From positions 1 to 19,211 of the forward strand of contig CAZNDO010000038.1 of NCBI GenBank assembly GCA_964571855.1: DNA of 19,211 bases, written 5' to 3'. The notes below the pieces were generated by a model. The model saw only the letters and a program-made list of their open reading frames with translations, had not been told where the DNA came from and did no database searches. This stretch comes from CAYYFX01 sp964571855. Lineage in GTDB: Bacteria; ARS69. Position 1 is the stretch's first letter; each line of letters opens with the position of its first letter. Below are positions 13,150 through 19,211 of the stretch, one piece after another. The position numbers and the translations under genes are program-made.

Positions 13150-15297
13150 GTGGCGCGCTCCCCCGCCATCGACGACTTCGACGCGCGCGAGGTGCTCCGC
13201 GCGCTGGCGTCGGCGCCGGGCGGCCGGCTGGGCTTCCACGAGCTGGCCGACGCGTGCGCGGTACAGCGCCGGCATCGCCCCCGCTTCCGCCGCTTCCTCA
13301 CGGGAATGGTGCGCGACGGACGGCTGCGGCTCGCGAAGGGACGCGGGTACCGCGCCGGGAGCGCGCGCGCGGCGGAGGAGGCGGCCGGCGCCCGCGGCAC
13401 CGTCAGCCGGCACCGCGACGGCTACGGGTTCCTCCGGCTGGGCGAGGGCGAGGACGACCTGTTCCTCTCGCGGCGCGAGATGGCGGGCCTCTTCGCCGGC
13501 GACGAGGTCCGCGCGGCGTCCGTGCCGGGCCGCTTCGGTCGCGCCGCCGGCCGCGTGACCGGCATCGTGGCGCGCCGCCGCGCTCCGGTGCCGGGCACGT
13601 TCCGCCTCGTGGGCGCAGGGCACGCGGTCTTCCCGGATCCCGAGGTGTACGACGAGCCCATCGAGCTCGTGGCCGGCGCGGTGGAGCCGCGCGACGGCGA
13701 GGTCGTGGAGGTGGAGATCCTGGAGTGGCCCGAGCGGCGGCGCGCCGCCGTGGGCCGCGTGGTGGAGATCCTCGGCGCGCGCGGCGAGCTCGGGACGATC
13801 CTGGAGCTGGTGATCCGCCGCCACGAGATCCGCCGCCGCTTCCCCGACGACGTGCTGGAGGAGGCGGGCGCCCTGCCGGAGACGCCCGGCGCGGCGGACC
13901 TCGCCGGGCGAACGGACCTGCGCGACGAGCCCACGTTCACGATCGACGGCGCGGACGCGCGCGACTTCGACGACGCCGTCTCCGTGCTGCCCGCCGCCGG
14001 CGGCGGCTTCCTGCTGAAGGTGTCCATCGCCGACGTCGCGCACTGGGTCACGGACGGCTCGGCGCTCGACCGCGAGGCGCTGGAGCGCGGCACCAGCGTG
14101 TACCTGCCGGACCGCGTGGTGCCCATGCTGCCGGAGCGGCTGTCCAACTCGCTGGCCAGCCTCGAGCCTGCGAAGGAGCGGCTCACGCTCACGGTGGAGA
14201 TGGAGCTGGACGCCGCGGGCAACCGGCGCCGCACGCGGCTGTACGAGAGCGTGATCCGCTCGCACGGGCGCTGGACCTACACGAACGTGGCGCGCGTCCT
14301 GCGCGGGGAGACCGTGGAAGGCATCTCGGAGCATCGCGAGCACGTGGAGCGGATGCTCGCGCTGATGAAGCTGCGGCAGGCCGAGCGCCGCGCGCGCGGC
14401 AGCCTGGACTTCGACCTCCCGGAGCCGGACGTGATCCTCGACGCGACCGGCCACCCCGAGGACGTGGTGCGCGCGGAACGCAACGACGCGCACCGCATCA
14501 TCGAGGAGCTCATGATCCTCGCGAACGAGGCGGTGGCGGACTGGTTCGTGGAGCGGCAGCGCGGCACCGTGTTCCGCGTGCACGCGCCGCCCGACCCGGC
14601 GAAGCTGCGCGGTTTCCTGGAGTTCGCGCGGAGCTGGGGCCATCTCCCCGAGTTCGGGACGCTGGCCACGAGCCGCGCGCTCGCGGAGTTCCTGGAGTCC
14701 GTGCGCGGCCTGCCGGCGGAGCGCGCCATCCACCACATCCTGCTGCGCACGATGATGCGCGCGAGCTACTCGGAGACGAACAGCGGGCACTACGGGCTCG
14801 CCTCCGAGCGCTACCTGCACTTCACGAGCCCGATCCGCCGCTACCCGGACCTGCTCGTGCACCGGCTCGTGAAGGCGGCGCTGCGCGGCCTGGGCGAGCC
14901 GGTGGACCGGGCGCGGCTGGCCCGCATCGCGGCGGTCTCGTCCGCGCGGGAGGAGACGGCCACGCGCTGCGAGTTCGACGTGCTGGACGTGATGCGCGCC
15001 TGGTTCCTCAAGGACCGGCTCGGGGAGGAGTACGAGGGCATCGTGTCCGGGGTGATCGAGGAGGGCTTCTTCGTGGAACTCCTGGACGTGTACGTGGAGG
15101 GGATGGTCCGGACGGAGGACCTGACCGACGACTCGTACCGCTTCCTGCGGGAGCCGCGCGTCCTGGTCGGACGCCGGCTGAAGCGGCGGTTCGCCATCGG
15201 CGACCCCGTCCGGGTGGCCGTGCAGGCGGTCCACACGGCGTCCGGACGGGTGGAGTTCGCCCTGGTCCGGGGCGGCGGTCGGGCGCGCCGGGCCTGA
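13150..15297 (+). CDS. rnr: RNase R (RNB-family 3'-5' exoribonuclease)
   Basis: 715 residues from GTG 13150, 4 bases after the peptidase stop. It degrades structured RNA processively. Domain order: N-terminal winged-helix-like region (about 8-70), cold-shock OB domains (about 80-210; GTVSRHRDGYGFLRL), the RNB catalytic domain (about 255-590) and a C-terminal S1 domain (about 620-705). The catalytic acidic cluster is DGADARDFDDA with D266, D272, D274 and D275, the same spacing as the E. coli RNase R residues. HYGLASERYLHFTSPIRRYPDL (near 551-572) is the family's signature. The end is basic (GGGRARRA) but lacks the long Lys-rich tail of E. coli RNase R. No Shine-Dalgarno is evident, so it is probably translated by coupling. 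Confidence 0.95.
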   Translation: MARSPAIDDFDAREVLRALASAPGGRLGFHELADACAVQRRHRPRFRRFLTGMVRDGRLRLAKGRGYRAGSARAAEEAAGARGTVSRHRDGYGFLRLGEGEDDLFLSRREMAGLFAGDEVRAASVPGRFGRAAGRVTGIVARRRAPVPGTFRLVGAGHAVFPDPEVYDEPIELVAGAVEPRDGEVVEVEILEWPERRRAAVGRVVEILGARGELGTILELVIRRHEIRRRFPDDVLEEAGALPETPGAADLAGRTDLRDEPTFTIDGADARDFDDAVSVLPAAGGGFLLKVSIADVAHWVTDGSALDREALERGTSVYLPDRVVPMLPERLSNSLASLEPAKERLTLTVEMELDAAGNRRRTRLYESVIRSHGRWTYTNVARVLRGETVEGISEHREHVERMLALMKLRQAERRARGSLDFDLPEPDVILDATGHPEDVVRAERNDAHRIIEELMILANEAVADWFVERQRGTVFRVHAPPDPAKLRGFLEFARSWGHLPEFGTLATSRALAEFLESVRGLPAERAIHHILLRTMMRASYSETNSGHYGLASERYLHFTSPIRRYPDLLVHRLVKAALRGLGEPVDRARLARIAAVSSAREETATRCEFDVLDVMRAWFLKDRLGEEYEGIVSGVIEEGFFVELLDVYVEGMVRTEDLTDDSYRFLREPRVLVGRRLKRRFAIGDPVRVAVQAVHTASGRVEFALVRGGGRARRA

Positions 15298-15325
15298 GGG
15301 GCCCTTCCGCCGGGGCCGGCCGCGG

Positions 15326-15354
15326 TTGCACCCGCCGGCGGCGTTTCCTATAAT
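15326..15354 (+). promoter_or_regulatory. Near-consensus sigma-70-type promoter of the secreted metalloprotease gene
   Basis: TTGCAC (15326-15331), exactly 17 bases and a perfect TATAAT (15349-15354). This is the best promoter in the window and stands out in such GC-rich DNA. The start site would be near 15361, downstream of the ATG at 15353, so that ATG cannot be used by this transcript. Confidence 0.75.
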
Positions 15355-15394
15355 GGCCAAGTCCTTCGTGCAAAACCCGTTCCGGGGTTCGCCC

Positions 15395-17101
15395 TTGTCC
15401 CGAACCGCCCGGCTTTTTTGCGCATGCCTCCTCGTCGCCGGCGCGTGTCCGCGGGACGCCGCGCACGCGGCGCCGGCACGCGCGGAGGACCGTCGCGCCG
15501 GGACCGGCCGCGAGCTTCTCGAGGAGCTGCGCGACGTCTTCGCTCCGGGCGGCTCCCCGACGGCGCTGCGACACCCCGACGCGCCGCGCAAGTCCGTGAC
15601 GATGCTGCTGCACGAGTTCGACGCGGCGCGGGCCGGACTTCCGGTGGACGCGCTTTCCGAGGTGGAGGACTGGCTCAGCCCCGGCGCGGACGCGACGAAC
15701 GTGTTCGAATCGGCGCACTTCCGGTTCACCTACGCCACGACGGGGACCCACGCGGTGCCGCCCGGCGACATCGCGCCGGCGAACGGGATCCCGGACTTCG
15801 TGGAGCGCGCCGCCGCGTACGGCGAGACCGCGTGGGCGCGCCTGATGGACGACGCGGGGTTCGATGCGCCGCGGCTCTCGGCCGGGCGGGTGGACGTCGG
15901 CTTCCTCGCGATGTCCGCGTACGGGTTCACGCGCGTCGTGGACGGCGTGCCCGCGATCACGCTGCACTGCACGTTCGCCGGCTTCCCCGACAACGAGGAC
16001 CCGGACGGGACGGTCGCGGGCTGCGCGAAGGTGACGATCGCGCACGAGTTCAAGCACGCCTCGCAGTTCGTCTCCGGCGGCTGGGCCGAGGGCGGGTGGC
16101 TGGAGGCCGACGCCACGTGGGCGGAGGACTTCGTCTTCGACGACACGAACGACTACCTCCGGTTCCTGGCGTCCGGCTCGCCGATCTCGAACCCGTCGAA
16201 CTGGATGCCCGTGTCCTACGAGGATTGCGTGTTCCAGTCCGCGCTGGCGGAGCGCCACGGTCCGGCCGTCCTGGTGGACTTCTTCGCGCGCCGCGGGGCG
16301 GCGCCCGGCGAGGCGGTGCCCGCGTCCTGGGACGCGGTGCTGCGCGCCCGCGGATCGTCGTGGCGCGAGGCGATGGCGCAGCTCGCGCTGTGGTCCTGGT
16401 TCTGCGGCGCCAACGCGCCGGGGCGCCCGGTCGGCTTCGAGGAGGCGGATCGCTTCCCCACCCCGCCGATCGCCGCGCATCTCGAGACCACACGGCACTC
16501 GCGCCTGCGCGGCATGGGCACGGAGTACCTGCTGGCCACCGCGGTCGGCAGATCCGGCCGGCCGCACGCGTCGGTCGCCGGGGATCTGCAGGCGCCGTTC
16601 GTGGCGTGGGTCGTCACGCTGGAGCGCAACGGACGCCGCGCGTTCGTGCGCGTGCCCACCAGCGCGGCGAACGCGGGCGCGGTGGAGCTCCCGCTGGCCT
16701 GGGAGGACCTGGCCACGCTCACCGTGCTGGTCACCAACACGGCGACCGGCGGCGAGGCCCCGTACGGCGCTTCGCTGGACGGCGAGGGTGCGGTGGACGC
16801 GCCGGAACTCGCCGGAACCGCCGGGCTGGAGCTGTACCCGAACCGACCGAACCCCTTCCGCGAGTCGACCATGCTCTCGTTCTCGCTGCCCGCGCCGGCC
16901 TCGGTCCGCATCAACGTCTACGATGCCGCGGGCCGTCTCGTCCGGACGCTGGCGGCCGGGGAGACGTTCCCCGCCGGACGGCATGAGCGTGCGTGGGACG
17001 GCCGCGACGAGGCCGGGCGCGCCGCGGCCCCCGGCTTCTATGCCCTCCGCGTGGAGGCCGCCGGCCTCGCGTCCGTCCGCAAGCTCCTGATCGTGCGCTA
17101 G
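15395..17101 (+). CDS. Secreted zinc metalloprotease-like protein with C-terminal FlgD/sorting-type domain
   Basis: 568 residues from TTG 15395. This start is preferred to ATG 15353 because a perfect TATAAT overlaps that ATG, and because the TTG gives a compact signal peptide (SRTARLFCACLLVAGAC, cleavage probably after AHA at 23-25). A lipoprotein reading at C18 is possible. GGGG lies 8 bases upstream. The central domain contains HEFKH at 217-221 (TIAHEFKHASQF) and a following GGWLEADATWAEDF whose E237 or E244 could complete a zinc site, as in MXAN_6640-like putative metalloproteases. The last 90 residues (from LELYPNRPNPF) form a FlgD-like Ig fold with GRLVRTL, WDGRDEAGR and GFYALRVEA, the type-A secretion or sorting module of FCB-related bacteria. 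Probably surface-exposed or released; substrate unknown. Confidence 0.85.
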   Translation: MSRTARLFCACLLVAGACPRDAAHAAPARAEDRRAGTGRELLEELRDVFAPGGSPTALRHPDAPRKSVTMLLHEFDAARAGLPVDALSEVEDWLSPGADATNVFESAHFRFTYATTGTHAVPPGDIAPANGIPDFVERAAAYGETAWARLMDDAGFDAPRLSAGRVDVGFLAMSAYGFTRVVDGVPAITLHCTFAGFPDNEDPDGTVAGCAKVTIAHEFKHASQFVSGGWAEGGWLEADATWAEDFVFDDTNDYLRFLASGSPISNPSNWMPVSYEDCVFQSALAERHGPAVLVDFFARRGAAPGEAVPASWDAVLRARGSSWREAMAQLALWSWFCGANAPGRPVGFEEADRFPTPPIAAHLETTRHSRLRGMGTEYLLATAVGRSGRPHASVAGDLQAPFVAWVVTLERNGRRAFVRVPTSAANAGAVELPLAWEDLATLTVLVTNTATGGEAPYGASLDGEGAVDAPELAGTAGLELYPNRPNPFRESTMLSFSLPAPASVRINVYDAAGRLVRTLAAGETFPAGRHERAWDGRDEAGRAAAPGFYALRVEAAGLASVRKLLIVR

Positions 17102-17111
17102 AGCCCTTCCG

Positions 17112-18524
17112 TTGCCCGCCGCCCCGCTCCGTCTCACCGAGGGGCCGATCACGCCGGCGCTGCTCCGGCTCGCGTGGCCCGTGCTGGTCTCCCGTGCGTT
17201 GCACACCCTGTACGGCGTGGTGGACACGTTCTGGGTGGGCCGCGTGGGCCCCGAGGCGATCGCGGCCGTGGCCACGAGCACGTTCGCGCTGTGGACGCTC
17301 TTCTCCATCGGGGATGTGCTGATCGCGGGCGTGGGCGCGCTCGCGTCGCAGGCCATCGGCGCGCGCCGCGACGACGATGCGGCCGGCGCCGCCCGCGCGG
17401 GGCTGGCGCTCGCGCTGGGGATGGGGATCGCCGTGGCCGCGGCGGGCTGGTGGGGCGCGCGTCCCCTGTTCGACGCCATCCTCGACGACCCGCGCGTGGT
17501 GGCCTACGGCGGCGAGTACCTGTCGCTCGTCGCGCTGCTCGCGCCCGTGTTCTTCGTGGACTTCGTGTTCGAGACGACCTACCGCTCGTGCGGCGACAGC
17601 CGCACGCCGATGCGCGTGATGCTCGGCGCGACGATCCTCAACGTCGTCCTGGATCCGCTGCTCATCCTCGGCATCGGTCCCTTCCCCGCGCTCGGCGTGC
17701 GGGGTGCCGCGCTGGCCACGGTGATCTCGCAGGTCCTGGCCGTGTGCGCGTACCTGGCACTGTGGGCCGGCGGGCGGCTGCCGCTGCGGTTGGGTCCGCG
17801 CGCGGGCCGCCCGCTCGTGACCGCGCACGAAGTCGGCGGCATCCTGCGCATCGGCGCGCCGTGGGCGGCCACCGGGATGCTCTTCTCGGCGGTGTACCTC
17901 GTGCTGTCGCGCATCGCGGGGACGTTCGGCGCCGCCACGCTCGCGGCGCTGGGCATCGTGAACCGGCTGGAGAGCCTGAGCTACGTGACCGCCAGCGCGG
18001 CGGCGATGGGCGTCTCCACGATGGTCGGGCAGAACTTCGGCGCCGGGAAGCCGGACCGCTCCGCGGAGGCCGCGGACCGCGGCGCCGTGCTCATCACATG
18101 GATCAGCGGCACCGTGGCCGTCGCCTTCCTGCTGTTCCCGGAGCGCATCGCGCGCATCTTCACGGACGATCCGGTGGCGCTCGCCGAGGCCGCCACGTTC
18201 CTCCGGATCGTGGCCATCTCGCAGCCCATGATGTGCTGGGAGATCGTCTACCAGGGCGCGTTCTCCGGCGTCGGACAGACGCTGCCGCCGATGTTCGTGT
18301 CCGTGGGCATCTCGATCCTGCGCGTGCCGCTCGCGTGGTGGACGGCGATCACGCTGGGCCACGGGCCCGACGCGCTGTGGCACGCGATCACCTGGACCGC
18401 GGTCGCCCGCGGCGTTCTCGTGACGTGGTGGTTCCGCACCGGAACGTGGCGACGCCGCGCGCCGGTGCCGCCGGACGTGCCGCCGACGACCGCGCTGGCC
18501 GGGCCGGGAGGGCCGGACGGGTAG
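17112..18524 (+). CDS. MATE-family multidrug/toxin efflux transporter
   Basis: 470 residues, about 12 hydrophobic membrane segments in two similar halves, the normal size for MATE. The start LTEGPITPALLRLAWPVLVS is typical, as are YGVVDTFWVGRVGPEAIAAV, FFVDFVFETTYRSCGDSRTPM and, in the second half, GVSTMVGQNFGAGKPDR. MATE proteins export cationic drugs or metabolites using a Na+ or H+ gradient. The TTG start lies 10 bases after the preceding stop with no clear ribosome site, so it may be co-transcribed with the metalloprotease gene. The cytoplasmic tail is Pro/Gly-rich. Substrate cannot be told from sequence. Confidence 0.93.
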   Translation: MPAAPLRLTEGPITPALLRLAWPVLVSRALHTLYGVVDTFWVGRVGPEAIAAVATSTFALWTLFSIGDVLIAGVGALASQAIGARRDDDAAGAARAGLALALGMGIAVAAAGWWGARPLFDAILDDPRVVAYGGEYLSLVALLAPVFFVDFVFETTYRSCGDSRTPMRVMLGATILNVVLDPLLILGIGPFPALGVRGAALATVISQVLAVCAYLALWAGGRLPLRLGPRAGRPLVTAHEVGGILRIGAPWAATGMLFSAVYLVLSRIAGTFGAATLAALGIVNRLESLSYVTASAAAMGVSTMVGQNFGAGKPDRSAEAADRGAVLITWISGTVAVAFLLFPERIARIFTDDPVALAEAATFLRIVAISQPMMCWEIVYQGAFSGVGQTLPPMFVSVGISILRVPLAWWTAITLGHGPDALWHAITWTAVARGVLVTWWFRTGTWRRRAPVPPDVPPTTALAGPGGPDG

Positions 18525-18559
18525 GCGCGAAGCTCGGGCGGCGGGCGGGGCGCGGGCAG

Positions 18560-18833
18560 GCGTTCCGGGGAGGCGGGTGGGGCGGGGAGCGGCGGGCGGG
18601 GGAAGCCGGCGGAGGGGGTTGCGGCGGTGGCCCCGGTGGGTCCTCTCCGGCGGGCGCTCGGCCCCCGCCGTCCGGGCGGGGGCCATCGCTCCTGCGGCGA
18701 CGGCCTCCGGCCCTCCAGGCCTCCGGCCGCGCCGCAGAGCCGCCGGAGAGGACCCACCGGGGCCACCGCCGCAACCCCCTCCGCCGGCTTCCCCCGCCCG
18801 CCGCTCCCCGCCCCACCCGCCTCGCCGGAACGC
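18560..18833. repeat. Large near-perfect palindrome C with forked tip
   Basis: Arms 18560-18653 and 18740-18833 are each 94 bases with a single mismatch. The 86-base loop holds two separate hairpins. One is 18660-18669 with 18675-18684 (10 bp perfect, loop GTCCG). The other is 18692-18699 with 18730-18737 (8 bp), continuing with 18701-18705 / 18725-18729. The whole would fold as a T or Y shape. It starts 35 bases after the MATE stop codon. Arms are not shared with the other palindromes in the window. Confidence 0.9.
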
Positions 18834-18964
18834 GAGTCCGCCCCCACCGCGGGACGGCGCTTCGCGCCCACCCGTCGGCTGGAGATGAGGGGACTGTGAA
18901 GTTGTGGCGTGCGCAAGCCCGTCGGGTTCGATCCCCGCGGAAGGCCGCGGGGAGGACTCGGCTC
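18834..18964. other. Structured segment between two palindromes, with a tRNA T-arm-like motif
   Basis: CGAGTCC (18833-18839) and GGACTCG (18954-18960) could close the segment. Inside are GGCGC/GCGCC with a TTC loop (around 18856-18868), a motif GGGTTCGATCCCC (18924-18936) like a tRNA T-arm, and an 8-bp hairpin CCCCGCGG/CCGCGGGG (18933-18940 with 18945-18952). The middle (about 18880-18920) is less GC-rich than its surroundings. No complete tRNA or tmRNA can be built: there is no matching acceptor stem and no CCA. Confidence 0.35.
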
Positions 18965-19211
18965 CCGTGGCGGTCGGGCGCGGAGTCCGCGTCGCTTGCC
19001 GCGGGCGGGAACGGCCGCGGCCGGGGCCGGGCCTCTCTGCGGCGGCGTCGCGTAGGCGCCGGGAGGCATGGATGCCGGAGGCGCCGGAGCGCCGAGCCTT
19101 CCCGGCGACAGGACGTCGCCGGGAAGGCGTCCGCGGCAGAGAGGCCCGGCCCCGGACGCGGCCGTTCCCGCCCGCGGCAAGCGACGCGGACTCCGCGCCC
19201 GACCGCCACGG
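18965..19211. repeat. Large palindrome D with forked tip, reaching the window end
   Basis: Arms 18965-19040 and 19136-19211 are each 76 bases with one mismatch. The 95-base loop carries a perfect 14-bp hairpin (19096-19109 with 19115-19128, loop AGGAC). It also carries a second hairpin built on GGCGCC/GGCGCC (19055-19060 with 19080-19085) and GGCAT/ATGCC (19065-19069 with 19072-19076). The core matches palindrome B: 19021-19040 is identical to 9064-9083, and 19096-19160 matches 9091-9155 at 59 of 65 positions. The right arm ends at the last base of the window and may continue. Confidence 0.88.

Larger units (their letters stand above)
18525..19211. other. 687-base gene-free region holding two large palindromes
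   Basis: No credible coding sequence. It consists of a 35-base spacer, palindrome C (18560-18833), a 131-base structured segment (18834-18964) and palindrome D (18965 to the window end). Open frames across it are artefacts of GC content and of the palindromic symmetry. Confidence 0.7.

Noticed and set aside
18920..18952. A complete tRNA or tmRNA 3' end
   Set aside because: The T-arm-like motif is there, but no acceptor stem partner, no CCA and no anticodon arm can be placed.
18525..19211. CRISPR array, insertion sequence or transposase
   Set aside because: The repeats are inverted arms, not regularly spaced direct repeats, and no transposase, cas or RAYT gene is present in the window.

Overview
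This is a very GC-rich bacterial window whose genes are tightly packed on both strands. A secreted protein at 15395..17101 ends in a FlgD-like / type-A sorting module of the kind common in the FCB-associated candidate phyla (Eisenbacteria, Krumholzibacteriota, Latescibacteria and relatives). With the GC content and the frequent GTG and TTG starts, this suggests a member of, or near, Candidatus Eisenbacteria. That placement is inference; no rRNA or marker tree is available here.

Layout. Positions 1-395 hold no gene but two copies of a palindromic repeat, ahead of a TPR-containing sulfatase-superfamily lipoprotein (396..2336). A very acidic 76-residue protein (2367..2597, minus) follows. Next is a minus-strand thiazole operon thiG-thiH-thiS (2726..4813), with a divergent ThiE/TenI-family gene (4957..5583). 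Then come a degenerate Rossmann/SDR protein (5611..6504, minus), a PqqB-like metallo-beta-lactamase-fold protein (6588..7433), an exported outer-membrane-type protein (7453..8106, minus), a short NAD-kinase-family protein (8277..8981), and a class IV aminotransferase, probably IlvE (9216..10349, minus). A 427-base divergent intergenic region separates the last from a plus-strand run: exported protein (10777), M2/M3-type metallopeptidase (11544), RNase R (13150), secreted metalloprotease-like protein (15395) and a MATE transporter (17112). From 18525 to the end there is no gene.

Working together. ThiG, ThiH and ThiS make the thiazole half of thiamine, and the divergent ThiE/TenI protein belongs to the same pathway. 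The exported protein, peptidase and RNase R genes touch or overlap (GTGA overlap, then a 4-base gap) and look like one transcript. The metalloprotease gene has its own near-consensus promoter.

The most unusual content is non-coding. There are four large imperfect palindromes (186-370, 9009-9209, 18560-18833, 18965-19211) with arms of about 66 to 94 bases. Two of them share a conserved core but have unrelated outer arms that are nonetheless self-complementary, and two have forked tips. A compact three-way-junction structure lies in the probable leader of the aminotransferase. Both ends of the window fall inside such repeats, so it may be a complete contig broken at them.
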